A stretch of DNA of 64,000 nucleotides, from the NCBI GenBank assembly GCA_017634975.1, contig JAGBMJ010000103.1:1-64000 (forward strand), given 5' to 3'. How positions within the stretch are numbered: the stretch's first letter is position 1; each line of letters begins with the position of its first letter. The stretch is from Lachnospiraceae bacterium. Its GTDB lineage: Bacteria; Bacillota; Clostridia; Lachnospirales; Lachnospiraceae. Below the pieces are notes generated by a model, which worked only from the letters and a program-made list of their open reading frames with translations, was not told the DNA's origin and did not search any database. Both the position numbers and the translations under genes were made by a program. This document shows positions 8,201-18,370 of this stretch, piece after piece.

Positions 8201-9184
8201 CTATTTTCTTACCTTCCCCTTGACTATGCAAAAATTAACCGCAAAAACTTTTTCTTTCATAATCTCCATCATCCGCTCTGCCGGATCCGTATACACAGAC
8301 CGGTCGATCCAGATCACTGACGGCTCTCTCTTAAACCATGTCAATTGCCGTTTGGCAAAATGCCTTGTATCCCGCTTGATCGTATATACCGCTTCCTCTA
8401 ACGTACAGTCCCCGTTCAGATGATCGAAGATCTCCTTATATCCCAGGCCCTGCATGGATACCGCAGTCCTGGGTATCCCCATATCCTTAAGTTTCTGTAC
8501 TTCCTCTACGAGGCCGGCATTCACCATCTGATCCACGCGGCGGTCAATACGCTCATACATTGCCAGCCGTTCATCGGTGATCACAAAAAACAGAGCATCA
8601 TATGCCTCTTCTTTTTCCCGCTGCTCCGCATTATGCGCGGAGATTGGCTGACCGGTTTCATGATAGTATTCCAGCGCCCGGATCACACGCTTTACGTTAT
8701 TCTCATGGATACTCTCGCAGGACACAGGATCCACCGCTTTCAGCATTTCATAGAGAGCCGCCGTTCCTTTTTCCGCCGCAAGCTGTTCCAGAGAATGCCG
8801 GTAACTGTAATCCGTATCCTCTTTGGTAAAATCAATATCATACAGGACCGACTGTATATAAAATCCGGTCCCGCCGCAGATTATGGGAATATGCCCGCGC
8901 TCATAAATACCAGCCATCGCTTCTTTTGCCATCTTCTGAAAAATACTCACATTGAAATCTTCCGTCGGCTCCAGCACATCGATCAGGTGATGCGGCACGC
9001 CTTCGGTTTCTTCTGCCGTGATCTTTGCCGAGCCGATATCCATCCCACGGTATACTTGCATAGAATCCGCCGAGATCACTTCCCCGCCGATCTCTTGAGC
9101 AACTTTTACGGCTGCCGCCGATTTGCCGGTAGCTGTCGGTCCCGCTATGATGATGAGAGGTTGTTTCTTTTCATTTTCTTTCAT
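8201..9184 (-). CDS. miaA: tRNA dimethylallyltransferase MiaA
   Basis: Transfers a dimethylallyl group to N6 of adenosine 37 in tRNAs reading UNN codons; MiaB, encoded in the same cluster, then methylthiolates the product. The P-loop GPTATGKS lies about 15 residues from the chosen start, followed by ISADSMQVYRGMDIGSAK and the substrate motif PHHLIDVL; the later GGTGFYIQ and RDTRHFAKRQLTWF are also typical. ATG 9184 is chosen (327 residues) because GAGG lies eight bases upstream; a TTG at 9211 in the same frame has poor spacing. It is the last gene of the aroG-to-miaA unit, and its stop touches a palindromic repeat. Confidence 0.95.
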   Translation of the reverse strand: MKENEKKQPLIIIAGPTATGKSAAAVKVAQEIGGEVISADSMQVYRGMDIGSAKITAEETEGVPHHLIDVLEPTEDFNVSIFQKMAKEAMAGIYERGHIPIICGGTGFYIQSVLYDIDFTKEDTDYSYRHSLEQLAAEKGTAALYEMLKAVDPVSCESIHENNVKRVIRALEYYHETGQPISAHNAEQREKEEAYDALFFVITDERLAMYERIDRRVDQMVNAGLVEEVQKLKDMGIPRTAVSMQGLGYKEIFDHLNGDCTLEEAVYTIKRDTRHFAKRQLTWFKREPSVIWIDRSVYTDPAERMMEIMKEKVFAVNFCIVKGKVRK

Positions 9185-9226
9185 ATTGTCCGCCTCATTT
9201 GATCGCTTCAAACTCCGGTTTGTCTC

Positions 9227-11248
9227 TCAGTTTACGATCCTCTTGAACTTTCGTTCCAGTTCGGTGCGGCTCATGGAAAAGATCGTCGGACGTCCGTGCG
9301 GGCAGTGGTATGGATTTTCCAACGAAAGCAGCTCATCCAGTACGGCATCCATCTCCTGCATACTGATCACATCGCCGCCCTTAACAGATGCCTTACAGGC
9401 CATGGTTGCCAGCACGCGGTCGATAATGTTTGGTGTAGAACGAACACCTTTCAGCGACAATTCATTCAAAATTTCCATAAAGAGCGTTTTCGGTTCTTTT
9501 CGGTACAGATCCAAAGGTATTGTAGAGATTGCATACTCCGTACCGCCGAAGGATTCGATCGTAAAACCAAGTTCGGAAAAGTGCTCCAGATAGGCTTCCA
9601 GGGTCTCAGTTTCCGAGGGCGAAAGGCTCACGATGATCGGCGGATTCAACTGTTGCGTATAGACCTGATGCGCCTTATACTGACGTACCAGCTTTTCGTA
9701 ATTCACTTTTTCGTGTGCCGCATGCTGATCGACAAAATACAGTTTCTCCTGATAGGAAAACATCCAATAGGTATTGAAAATGGATCCGATCAGCCGATAT
9801 TGCTTTCTCGCTTTTTCCGAGATCACACGCTCTTTTGGCAGCAGTTCCATCTGCTGTGCGTTCTTGTAAGGATCCTCCGGGATCAAATTCGGCAACACCT
9901 GCTGTTTCGGGATATACTGCATCTTCTTTTCGGGAGCAGGCGTTTCTGCTTCTTTCGTGATGGAAACGGTAGTATTCGCACGGAAATCAACCACTTTCGC
10001 ATCATCACTATCATCATCAAAAGAAATGTCAAAGATATCCCTGTTATCCTTCGTAACAGGCGTTTCTTCCGGCTCTGACTTTATAACAATATCCTGCGTA
10101 TCGTTTTGAGTTTCTTCGTCCTTTTCCTCTTTGCCTAATTGAGAAATTTCAGAAGTTTCCTGCACGATTTCTGTCCGTCTCTTATCCTCAAACGGTTCCG
10201 GTGCGACCACCTTCTCTTTTTTCTCGGCCTGTTTTTCCAGCACCGTTTCCGGGATCATCTCCCTGTTATGAAGAGTATCCGATACCGCGCGGCTGATATG
10301 GTCAAAGCACCCCTGCCGATCATGAAAGCGCACATCCATCTTGGACGGATGTACATTGACATCTACCTCCGAACTGTCCATAGAGATATTCAGTACACAG
10401 AAAGGAAACTTGTGCTGCATCGTATATCCGCTGTATCCTTCCTCGATCCCGCGCGCCACCACATCACTGCGGATATAACGCTGATTCAGAAAATAGTTTT
10501 CAAAATTGCGGTTCGGCCGGTTCAAAACCGGACTTCCCAGATACCCGTCGATCCGGATCCCCTCCACATCATAGGAGACCGGTACCATTTCCTTGGCCGT
10601 GTCCTTCCCGAAAATGCGATAGATCACCTCTTTCAGATCCCCGCTTCCCGTTGTCATAAAACGTGTGGTACCATTCACAATATATTTGTAGGAGATATCC
10701 GGCCGCGAGAGTGCCAGATGCTCCATCAGTTCACTGATGACATTTGCTTCTCCGGTCGCCGATTTCAGGAATTTCCGCCGTACCGGTGTATTATAAAACA
10801 GATGTGCCGAGATCAGTGTGGTTCCATTCGGCGCACCGATCTCCTCCAGTTCTTCCGGCACTCCGCCGTTAATGCAGTATTTGTGCCCCATTAGTTCGTC
10901 GGGGCACTTCGTGATCATTGTTACTTTGCTGACAGATGCGATACTAGCCAGCGCCTCTCCGCGGAACCCCATGGAATGCAGACTCTCCAGATCCGTGATC
11001 GAGCGTATCTTAGATGTTGCATGCCTCAAAAAGGCAGTCGGAATATCCTCAGCCGCGATACCGCTTCCGTTATCGGTCACACGGATAAAGTCAATCCCGC
11101 CGCCTTTGATCTCTACAGTGATCGCATCCGCACCGGAATCCATGGCGTTTTCCACCAGTTCCTTAACAATGCTGGCCGGGCGTTCTACCACTTCCTCGGC
11201 CGCAATCTGATCGATCGTTTGATTGTCCAGTACTTTGATCACTGACAT
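9227..11248 (-). CDS. mutL: DNA mismatch repair endonuclease MutL
   Basis: 673-residue GHKL ATPase that couples MutS recognition to strand excision. N-terminal ATP-binding motifs: ELVENAMDSGA (30-40, catalytic Glu and Mg-binding Asn), DNGSG (59-63) and GFRGEAL (94-100). A long acidic linker (about 340-450) joins the C-terminal dimerisation domain, which carries DQHAAHEKVNYE, matching the DQHA(X)2E(X)4E metal-binding endonuclease motif, plus ACKAS and CPHGRP. It is thus a nicking-competent MutL, as expected in bacteria lacking MutH and Dam. It lies 15 bases downstream of mutS. Confidence 0.96.
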   Translation of the reverse strand: MSVIKVLDNQTIDQIAAEEVVERPASIVKELVENAMDSGADAITVEIKGGGIDFIRVTDNGSGIAAEDIPTAFLRHATSKIRSITDLESLHSMGFRGEALASIASVSKVTMITKCPDELMGHKYCINGGVPEELEEIGAPNGTTLISAHLFYNTPVRRKFLKSATGEANVISELMEHLALSRPDISYKYIVNGTTRFMTTGSGDLKEVIYRIFGKDTAKEMVPVSYDVEGIRIDGYLGSPVLNRPNRNFENYFLNQRYIRSDVVARGIEEGYSGYTMQHKFPFCVLNISMDSSEVDVNVHPSKMDVRFHDRQGCFDHISRAVSDTLHNREMIPETVLEKQAEKKEKVVAPEPFEDKRRTEIVQETSEISQLGKEEKDEETQNDTQDIVIKSEPEETPVTKDNRDIFDISFDDDSDDAKVVDFRANTTVSITKEAETPAPEKKMQYIPKQQVLPNLIPEDPYKNAQQMELLPKERVISEKARKQYRLIGSIFNTYWMFSYQEKLYFVDQHAAHEKVNYEKLVRQYKAHQVYTQQLNPPIIVSLSPSETETLEAYLEHFSELGFTIESFGGTEYAISTIPLDLYRKEPKTLFMEILNELSLKGVRSTPNIIDRVLATMACKASVKGGDVISMQEMDAVLDELLSLENPYHCPHGRPTIFSMSRTELERKFKRIVN

Positions 11249-11263
11249 TTATGAATTCTCCCC

Positions 11264-13930
11264 TTAACCCTTGTATCTGTTTTTCAGCTTGCTCTGCAGA
11301 TGATAAAGCGTATTGAGTGCATCCAGCGGAGTCAGCGTTGTGATCTCGAGTTCCGAGATCTCTTTCAGGATATCTTCGTCGGATGTGGTATCAAAGAAGG
11401 ACATCTGTCCAAGATCCGCTTCATCGTAGGACACGGGTTCATGCTTTTTGGCATCGGTTCCCACGGCGATCTGCTGGATCTTTTCCGTGATATCATTATC
11501 CAGAAGCTGCATCACGATCTGTGCCGCACGGTCCGTCACTTCGGCAGGTACACCGGCCAGTTTGGCCACCTGTATACCATAACTCTTATCCGCACCGCCT
11601 TTAATGATCTTACGGAGGAAGACAATATCATCACCTTTTTCTTTCACGGCAATGCAATAGTTGTTCACATTGTCCATCTTGCCTTCCAGTTCGGTCAGTT
11701 CGTGGTAATGCGTCGCAAACAGCGTCTTGGCACCAAGGATCTTCTTGTTGCTGATGTGCTCGATCACAGCCCAGGCAATGGATAGTCCGTCAAAAGTAGA
11801 AGTTCCGCGTCCGATCTCGTCAAGGATCAGTAACGATCTTGCCGTGGCATTCTTAAGGATATTGGCCACCTCATTCATCTCGATCATAAAGGTAGACTGC
11901 CCGCTGGCAAGATCATCGGATGCTCCCACACGGGTAAAGATACGGTCCACCACACAGAGACTGGCCTCTTTTGCCGGAACAAAACTGCCCATCTGAAACA
12001 TCAGTGAGATCAACGCCACCTGTCGCATATAGGTGGATTTCCCGGCCATATTCGGCCCGGTGATCACACTGATACAGTTCTTTTTGTTATCCAGAAAGGT
12101 ATCGTTATCAATAAACATATCATTGGGGATCATCTTTTCTACCACCGGATGCCGGCCCCCTTTGATATCGATGACTCCACGTTTATTCAGCTTCGGACGT
12201 ACATAATGATTCTGCTCCGCGACCAGCGATAAGGATGCATATACATCCAGTCGGGCGATACAGTGTGCCGTTGCCTGCACGCGGCTCAGATGCTCTTCGA
12301 TATAGTCACGGATCTTGCAGAAAGCATCATACTCCAGCGTAGACAGCTTGTCCTCTGCATTAAGGATCATATCCTCCAGTTCTTTCAGACGAGGTGTGAT
12401 GAAGCGCTCCGCATTTGCAAGTGTCTGCTTGCGCATATAATCTTCTGGTACCATATCTTTGTAAGAATTGGTCACTTCCAGATAATACCCGAATACCTTA
12501 TTATAACTGATCTTTAAGTTTTTGATCCCGGTACGTTCCCTTTCCTGCTGTACCAGTTCTGCAAGCCAGGTCTTTCCTTCGGTTTTGGCACGACGCAGCT
12601 GATCGATATCCGCATCATAGCCGTCACGGATCATGCCGCCTTCCCGGATCGTCAGTGGCGGCTCCTCGATAAAGGCATCGGCGATCTTTCCGGTGATATC
12701 GCTCAGATCATCGATCTTTTCATACAATTCTTTCAACGGCTCCGATTCCATCCCGGAAAGGATCTGCCGGATCGCCGGCAGCATCTGCAGGGAATTGCGC
12801 AGGGCGATCATATCCCTGGGATTGATCGAATGATAACTCACACGCGAAAGCAGACGCTCCAGATCGTATACCGCATTTAAGTATTCACGGATCTCATCCC
12901 GGTCCACGCTGTTTCGGCACAGCTCTTCGATCGCATCCTGTCGGCGCAGGATCTCATCCTCATCCACCAGCGGCTGCTCGATATCATTGCGCAGCATACG
13001 TGCCCCCATGGCGGTTTTGGTCTTATCCAGTACCCAGAACAGCGTGCCGCGTTTCTGTTTTTCCCGTAAAGTCTCGGTCAGTTCGAGATTACGTCTGGTC
13101 GCCCCGTCCAGCAGCATATAACGTGCACCGGTATAGGGGATCAGCTGCGTGATATGGGTCAGCGGGATCTTCTGTGTCTCGTACAGATACTGCAGAAGAG
13201 CTCCGGCTGCAATCACACCGGAGGTATAATCGGATAATCCCAGCGCGATCATGGAAGAAACTTTAAAATGTTTCTGCAAAAGATTCTCACAGTCCGTCCG
13301 TTCAAAATACCAGCTGCCCAGTTCATAGACCGGAATGGACAGGCGCTCCTGCAGTTCTTTTACTTTCGGATAACTGATGCCCAGCACATCATTGCAGATG
13401 ATCTCGGCAGGTGACAGTTTTTGGATCTCATCGCAGAGTTTGCTTTCGTTGTCCGGTTCCGTCAGATAGAATTCCCCGGTGGAGATATCGGCAAACGCTA
13501 CGCCGATCCCGTTCTGCAGAGCAAAAATACACATCAGGAAGCGGTTTTTACTCTCTTCCAGAGCCTGCGCCGCCAGATTGGTGCCCGGGGTAACGATACG
13601 GGTCACCTCACGTTTGACCAGTCCCTTCGCCAGCTTCGGATCCTCCACCTGTTCACAGATGGCCACTTTATAGCCTTTTTCCACCAGCTGGTTCAGATAG
13701 GTATCCACGGCATGGTAGGGCACACCGCACATAGGGGCACGTTCCTCCAGACCACAGCTCTTTCCGGTCAGTGTAAGCTCCAGTTCTTTGGATACCAGCT
13801 CGGCATCATCAAAGAACATCTCATAAAAGTCTCCCAGACGATAAAAGAGGATACAGTCTTTGTATTCCTCTTTTGTCTCCAGGTACTTTGCCATCATCGG
13901 CGATAATTTTTCCACGTCGATCTGCGTCAT
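11264..13930 (-). CDS. mutS: DNA mismatch recognition protein MutS
   Basis: 888 residues, normal for MutS1. The mismatch-binding Phe-x-Glu motif appears in GDFYEMF near residue 35. The ATPase domain has Walker A GPNMAGKST from residue 625, the ABC-type signature region SGQSTFMIEM and Walker B/D-loop LLILDEIGRGTSTFDG. The C-terminal tail ends with the usual LTPLDALNTLYHLQ helix. Its start overlaps the miaB stop by four bases (ATGA type), so miaB, mutS and mutL are probably co-translated. Confidence 0.97.
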   Translation of the reverse strand: MTQIDVEKLSPMMAKYLETKEEYKDCILFYRLGDFYEMFFDDAELVSKELELTLTGKSCGLEERAPMCGVPYHAVDTYLNQLVEKGYKVAICEQVEDPKLAKGLVKREVTRIVTPGTNLAAQALEESKNRFLMCIFALQNGIGVAFADISTGEFYLTEPDNESKLCDEIQKLSPAEIICNDVLGISYPKVKELQERLSIPVYELGSWYFERTDCENLLQKHFKVSSMIALGLSDYTSGVIAAGALLQYLYETQKIPLTHITQLIPYTGARYMLLDGATRRNLELTETLREKQKRGTLFWVLDKTKTAMGARMLRNDIEQPLVDEDEILRRQDAIEELCRNSVDRDEIREYLNAVYDLERLLSRVSYHSINPRDMIALRNSLQMLPAIRQILSGMESEPLKELYEKIDDLSDITGKIADAFIEEPPLTIREGGMIRDGYDADIDQLRRAKTEGKTWLAELVQQERERTGIKNLKISYNKVFGYYLEVTNSYKDMVPEDYMRKQTLANAERFITPRLKELEDMILNAEDKLSTLEYDAFCKIRDYIEEHLSRVQATAHCIARLDVYASLSLVAEQNHYVRPKLNKRGVIDIKGGRHPVVEKMIPNDMFIDNDTFLDNKKNCISVITGPNMAGKSTYMRQVALISLMFQMGSFVPAKEASLCVVDRIFTRVGASDDLASGQSTFMIEMNEVANILKNATARSLLILDEIGRGTSTFDGLSIAWAVIEHISNKKILGAKTLFATHYHELTELEGKMDNVNNYCIAVKEKGDDIVFLRKIIKGGADKSYGIQVAKLAGVPAEVTDRAAQIVMQLLDNDITEKIQQIAVGTDAKKHEPVSYDEADLGQMSFFDTTSDEDILKEISELEITTLTPLDALNTLYHLQSKLKNRYKG

Positions 13931-15387
13931 ACCATTTCTCCGATATAATAAAATCCGCGGTTTTCAGTGAGTTTCACCGGATAGAATTTACCGATCATCG
14001 ATGCATCTCCCGGAAAATGCACCAGTACATTATTACTGAGACGCCCGGTCACCAGTGCGGCATCATGGCTGTTGACTTCTTCCACCAGTGCCTCTTCCAC
14101 ACGGCCATACAACCGCGATACACTCTCTCTGGCTTTGTCCTGCACGACCGTGAGCAGCCGCTCAAAGCCCTGCGAGATCTCATCATCGCTCATGGTCTTT
14201 TCGTAAGAAGCCGCCGGCGTCCCGGTACGTGGCGAATAAATAAATGTAAAGGCATTGTCATACCCGACCTCTTTTACAAGAGTGATGGTCTGCTCCAGAT
14301 CTTCTTTCGTTTCTCCGGGAAAACCGACAATGATATCCGTTGTGATCGAAAGATCCGGGATCTCCCGGCGCAGTTTTGCCACCAGTTCCAGATACTGTTC
14401 CCTGGTGTAGCGGCGGTTCATCTTTCGCAGTACTTCACTACTGCCGGACTGTACCGGCAGATGCAGATGACGACAGATCTTTTCGGAATCCCGCATCACG
14501 GCGATCAGTTCATCCGACAGATCCTTCGGATGTGAAGTCATAAAACGGATCCTTCGAATGCCTTCCACCTGTTCTACTTCTTTTAACAATTCCGGGAAGG
14601 AGATTTCTCCCTCGATCCCGTTTCCGTAGGAATTGACATTCTGACCGAGCAGCATCACTTCCACTACGCCGTCCTTTGCCAGGCGTTCCACTTCCTGCAG
14701 GATCTCCTTGCTGGAACGGCTGCGTTCCCGTCCGCGTACATACGGCACGATGCAATAGGTGCAGTAATTATCACAGCCGAACATAATGTTCACGCCGGAT
14801 TTGAACGGATATTTCCGTACCACAGGCAAGTCTTCCACGATGGCATCGGTCGCTTTCCACACATCGATCACCATACGGTCATTCTGCAGCATGGTACACA
14901 AAAGCTCCGGAAATTTATACAGATTATGTGTGCCGAACAAAAGATCCACAAAGCGATAGGACGTCCGGATCTTCTCGATCACATCCGGTTCCTGGATCAT
15001 ACAGCCGCACAGAGCAATACGCTTCTGCGGATTCTTTTTCTTCATGGAATTCAGATGGCCAAGCCTCCCGTATACCCTCTGATTTGCATTGTCACGCACC
15101 GTACAGGTATTGTAGATGACAAAATCCGCTTCTTCGGAATCACTTTCCTGATACCCGGCATCCATTAAGATACCCAGGATCTTTTCGGAATCCCGGGCAT
15201 TCATCTGACATCCGAACGTTACGACGCAGCAGGTTGGTGTATGCCCCAGCTGCCCGCCGAGTTCCGCCACCAGCTTTCTTGCTGTCTGCATCGCTTCTTT
15301 CTGACGCTGTTCTTCCTCCTCTGCGGATAATGCTACCGTCGAAGTATAGGAAGTAAAATCTGCTTCTCTCCAGTTTAACATACTCAA
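13927..15387 (-). CDS. miaB: tRNA-2-methylthio-N6-dimethylallyladenosine synthase MiaB
   Basis: 486-residue radical SAM methylthiotransferase that adds the 2-methylthio group to i6A37 of tRNA. The UPF0004 domain has the three cluster-binding cysteines C60 (FGCQMN), C95 (NTCTVR) and C129; the radical SAM cluster motif is C205xxxC209xxC212. A C-terminal TRAM domain follows at about 420-485. Functional partner of miaA, 5 kb downstream in the same orientation. It overlaps proA by four bases upstream and mutS by four bases downstream. Confidence 0.96.
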   Translation of the reverse strand: MSMLNWREADFTSYTSTVALSAEEEEQRQKEAMQTARKLVAELGGQLGHTPTCCVVTFGCQMNARDSEKILGILMDAGYQESDSEEADFVIYNTCTVRDNANQRVYGRLGHLNSMKKKNPQKRIALCGCMIQEPDVIEKIRTSYRFVDLLFGTHNLYKFPELLCTMLQNDRMVIDVWKATDAIVEDLPVVRKYPFKSGVNIMFGCDNYCTYCIVPYVRGRERSRSSKEILQEVERLAKDGVVEVMLLGQNVNSYGNGIEGEISFPELLKEVEQVEGIRRIRFMTSHPKDLSDELIAVMRDSEKICRHLHLPVQSGSSEVLRKMNRRYTREQYLELVAKLRREIPDLSITTDIIVGFPGETKEDLEQTITLVKEVGYDNAFTFIYSPRTGTPAASYEKTMSDDEISQGFERLLTVVQDKARESVSRLYGRVEEALVEEVNSHDAALVTGRLSNNVLVHFPGDASMIGKFYPVKLTENRGFYYIGEMV

Positions 15388-16628
15388 CCTCTTACCTGGC
15401 CGTTCCCACGGATCTGATACTTGTAGGTGGTCAGTTCCTTCAGTCCCATCGGCCCTCTGGCATGCAGCATCTGTGTGCTGATACCGATCTCTGCTCCGAA
15501 TCCGAATTCAAAACCGTCCGTAAAACGAGTCGATGCATTTACATAGACGCAGGCCGAATCCACTTCATTTAAGAACTTCTCAGCATTTGCCTCATCCTGT
15601 GTGATGATCGCTTCGGAATGATGCGTCGAATATTGATTGATATGCGCGATCGCTTCTTCTACGCTCTTTACCGTCTTTACCGAGATCAGCAGATCCAGAT
15701 ATTCCTTTGCAAAATCTTCCTCCGATGCCGGCACGCACAGATCACATGCTGCCAGAGCAGCATCATCGGCACGCAGCTCGACTTCCTTTTCTTTCAGTGC
15801 TTTGGCAACCACCGGGAATACGGTATCCACGGCCTTTTCATGGATCACAAGGGATTCACAGGCATTACATACCCCGAGTCTCTGCGTCTTGGCATTCACG
15901 ATGATATTCTTTGCCATCTCGGCATCGGCAGTCTCATCGATATAGATATGGCAGTTGCCGGCCCCGGTCTCGATCACGGGAATCTTGCTGTTTTCCACCA
16001 CGCTGCGGATCAGACCTGCGGATCCTCTCGGGATCAGCACATCCACATAATCTCGCATCTGCATAAACGCCTTGGTCGTTTCGCGGTCCGTCGATTCGAT
16101 CAGGGAGATCGCATCCTCCGTGATCCCGCATTCTTTTAATCCGTCACGGATCACTTTCGTGATCGCCATATTGGAATGGATGGCATCACTGCCGCCCTTT
16201 AAGATCACAACATTCCCGGATTTAAAAGTCAGCGCAAAGGCATCTGCCGTTACATTCGGACGGGATTCGTAAATGATCCCGATCACGCCCAAAGGTACAC
16301 GTACCTTAGCAAGCTTCAGACCATTCGGACGGTCAAAGGTTTCCAGCACTTCGCCGATCGGATCCGGCAGAGCCGCTACCTGCCTTAAGCCTTCGCTCAT
16401 TCCTTCGATGCGCGCCGCAGTCAGACGCAAACGGTCCTGCAAAGCTGTGCTCATGCCCTTTGCCTGTGCATTTTCCAGATCTTTGGCATTCGCCGCAATG
16501 ATGGTCTCGCTGTTTGCGATCAGCAGCTCCGCGATCTTTAGCAGTGCATGGTTCTTCTGCTCTGTGGTATATCGCTGCATCTCATATTTCGCCGCTTTCG
16601 CATTACGGCATAAAAATTCTAATTCCAT
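15384..16628 (-). CDS. proA: Gamma-glutamyl phosphate reductase ProA
   Basis: 414-residue aldehyde-dehydrogenase-fold enzyme reducing glutamyl-5-phosphate to glutamate semialdehyde, the second step of proline synthesis. Visible landmarks: the cofactor region [20 protein letters not shown], the catalytic Cys in [13 protein letters not shown], and the C-terminal [29 protein letters not shown] ribosome site lies upstream of ATG 16628. Unusually it is separated from proB by two unrelated genes and by a palindromic repeat (16659-16705). Confidence 0.96.
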   Translation of the reverse strand: MELEFLCRNAKAAKYEMQRYTTEQKNHALLKIAELLIANSETIIAANAKDLENAQAKGMSTALQDRLRLTAARIEGMSEGLRQVAALPDPIGEVLETFDRPNGLKLAKVRVPLGVIGIIYESRPNVTADAFALTFKSGNVVILKGGSDAIHSNMAITKVIRDGLKECGITEDAISLIESTDRETTKAFMQMRDYVDVLIPRGSAGLIRSVVENSKIPVIETGAGNCHIYIDETADAEMAKNIIVNAKTQRLGVCNACESLVIHEKAVDTVFPVVAKALKEKEVELRADDAALAACDLCVPASEEDFAKEYLDLLISVKTVKSVEEAIAHINQYSTHHSEAIITQDEANAEKFLNEVDSACVYVNASTRFTDGFEFGFGAEIGISTQMLHARGPMGLKELTTYKYQIRGNGQVRG

Positions 16629-16658
16629 GTTATCGTCCCTTTCTAAATATCAACTATC

Positions 16659-16705
16659 CCCCTGCCTTCCCTTTGAAGGGAAGGTGTCCGAAGGGCGGAT
16701 GAGGT
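16659..16705. repeat. CCTTCCC palindromic repeat between proA and the cyclo-ligase gene
   Basis: A nine-base-pair perfect inverted repeat, CCTTCCCTT (16665-16673) and AAGGGAAGG (16676-16684) around TG, is followed by GTGTCCGAAGGGCGGATGAGG (16685-16705). From memory this resembles a short dispersed repeat common in Clostridia genomes. It occupies most of the 83-base gap, leaving only the proA ribosome binding site. It could stabilise or attenuate the transcript between the two genes. Confidence 0.65.
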
Positions 16706-16711
16706 ATCCTA

Positions 16712-17290
16712 TTATTCTCTCTCGAAATAGAGTTCTTCAAACTCCGTTACGATACGATCCATTTTTACGTCATATTCGTCATGCGGACATTGCCACAGAA
16801 GCTGCACATCATAGCACACACCGATGCGGTTGAGCTCCGGATGGCTTGCCAGATAACGGTCATAAAAGCCCTTTCCGTAGCCGACACGATAGCCTTCCCG
16901 GGAAAAGGCGCTGCCGGGGACGATGATGACGCTGTCGCTTAAGAAATTGCCTTTGGCTGCGGCTTTTGGCATAAACGGCTCCTGGATTCCGCGGTATCCG
17001 ACATTAAGTTCTTCCAGATTTTCCACGCGATAATACGCGATCGCTTCGCCTTCCACTTTGGGATAATAGACTTTTTTGCCCAGATCGATCGCATTGCGGA
17101 ACATCTGTCCGGTCATTACCTCAGAGCCAAAGTCCGCATACAGAAGGATCTCCGTCGCCCTGCGGACGCATTCGATCCCGAAAAGCCGCTGCGTCAGGAG
17201 CTGTGAGCGTTCCCTGCGTTCCATCTGCGACTGATGATCGCGTAATTTGATCGTTTCCTTGCGAATATACGCTTTGTCATGTACGAGCAT
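16712..17290 (-). CDS. 5-formyltetrahydrofolate cyclo-ligase
   Basis: 192-residue enzyme of the YgfA/MTHFS family, which converts 5-formyl-THF to 5,10-methenyl-THF using ATP. The N-terminal Lys/Arg-rich helix (RKETIKLRDHQ) and the family motif VGYGKGFYDRYL near residue 137 are clear, with the substrate-loop PGSAFSREGYRVG just before it. It overlaps the end of the DUF896 gene by 14 bases. With fhs (31415-33082) it is one of two one-carbon enzymes in the window. Confidence 0.93.
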   Translation of the reverse strand: MLVHDKAYIRKETIKLRDHQSQMERRERSQLLTQRLFGIECVRRATEILLYADFGSEVMTGQMFRNAIDLGKKVYYPKVEGEAIAYYRVENLEELNVGYRGIQEPFMPKAAAKGNFLSDSVIIVPGSAFSREGYRVGYGKGFYDRYLASHPELNRIGVCYDVQLLWQCPHDEYDVKMDRIVTEFEELYFERE

Positions 17291-17495
17291 TGTGTTTTTC
17301 CCCCAGATTTGTGATCGTTCCGTCTTTTTCTACGATATCGATATTATCCAGCTGTGCTTTCAGATTGCCGCGGATGGCATCCACATATTCTTTACGAAGC
17401 ACTTTCTGTTCCATTTTCTCGACAGGTGTCAGTTCCCTGGCCTGTGACAAATGATACAATTCATTGATACGCGCGATGCGCTCGTCCATCGTCAT
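17277..17495 (-). CDS. DUF896 (YnzC-like) small protein
   Basis: 72-residue protein starting MTMDERIARINELYHLSQ and containing KEYVDAIRGNLKAQLDNI, the signature of the DUF896 family of small helical cytosolic proteins. B. subtilis YnzC is the structural prototype; no biochemical function is established. It lies six bases after proB and overlaps the next gene by 14 bases, so it is surely co-transcribed. Confidence 0.88.
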   Translation of the reverse strand: MTMDERIARINELYHLSQARELTPVEKMEQKVLRKEYVDAIRGNLKAQLDNIDIVEKDGTITNLGEKHNART

Positions 17496-17501
17496 CGGTT
17501 C

Positions 17502-18347
17502 TTACCCCTCTACATAATCCTTGAGATAAAAATTTTCATCCTGATGCGCCAAAAACAGCGTTCCGACATCTCTGCCGTCCATGATCCGGTGGATGATACG
17601 TACATCCTTTGCGTTCGCTATGATCATATCCGCTCCGGATCTGGTTGCGATCTCTGCCGCACGAAGCTTGGTATCCATCCCGCCGGTACCCACATCGGAT
17701 CCGGTGCTGCCTTTCCCCATGGCCAGGATCTCCGGGGTCAGTTCCGATACGATCGGAAGGAATTTTGCATCCGGATTTTTCCTGGGATCATCCGTATACA
17801 GTCCGTCAATGTCGGAGAGCAGGATCAGCAGATCCGCGCCGACCAGAGCAGCGACGATCGCCGAAAGCGTATCATTATCTCCGAACTCGATCTCGTAGGT
17901 AGAGATCGTGTCATTTTCATTGACGACCGGGATCACCCCAAGCTTCAGCAGTTCCATAAAGGTATTATGCGCATTGAAGCGGTTCAGATCCGCAGCGATC
18001 GTATCCTTGGTCATCAGGATCTGTGCTGCCACCTGTCCATACTCGGAAAAGATCTTTTCATAGGTCATCATCAGTCTGGCCTGTCCGATCGCTGCACATG
18101 CCTGTTTTACGGATACCTTATCCCGTTCTTCTGCTTCGATATGGACGACCTTCCGTCCGGCAGCGATCGCCCCGGAAGATACCAGGATCACGTCCTTATC
18201 CTGATTGCGTATATCGCAGAGCTCCCGTACCAGGGTATCGATCTTCACGAAGTCAAAATCGCCGGTCTCTTTGTGCCGCAGCGAAGACGATCCGATCTTC
18301 ACCACGATACGTTTTTTATTTTTCAAAAGTTCTCTAAACTGATCCAT
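17502..18347 (-). CDS. proB: Glutamate 5-kinase ProB
   Basis: 281-residue amino acid kinase catalysing the ATP-dependent first step of proline synthesis, normally feedback-inhibited by proline. Motifs: VVKIGSSSL (N-terminal phosphate loop), LVSSGAIAAG, PVVNENDTIS and FGDNDTLSAIVA. It contains only the kinase domain; the C-terminal PUA domain of the 367-residue E. coli enzyme is absent, which is common in Clostridia. It sits 23 bases downstream of the DAHP synthase gene. Confidence 0.95.
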   Translation of the reverse strand: MDQFRELLKNKKRIVVKIGSSSLRHKETGDFDFVKIDTLVRELCDIRNQDKDVILVSSGAIAAGRKVVHIEAEERDKVSVKQACAAIGQARLMMTYEKIFSEYGQVAAQILMTKDTIAADLNRFNAHNTFMELLKLGVIPVVNENDTISTYEIEFGDNDTLSAIVAALVGADLLILLSDIDGLYTDDPRKNPDAKFLPIVSELTPEILAMGKGSTGSDVGTGGMDTKLRAAEIATRSGADMIIANAKDVRIIHRIMDGRDVGTLFLAHQDENFYLKDYVEG

Positions 18348-18370
18348 TTTCTTACACTCATTTCCGATTA

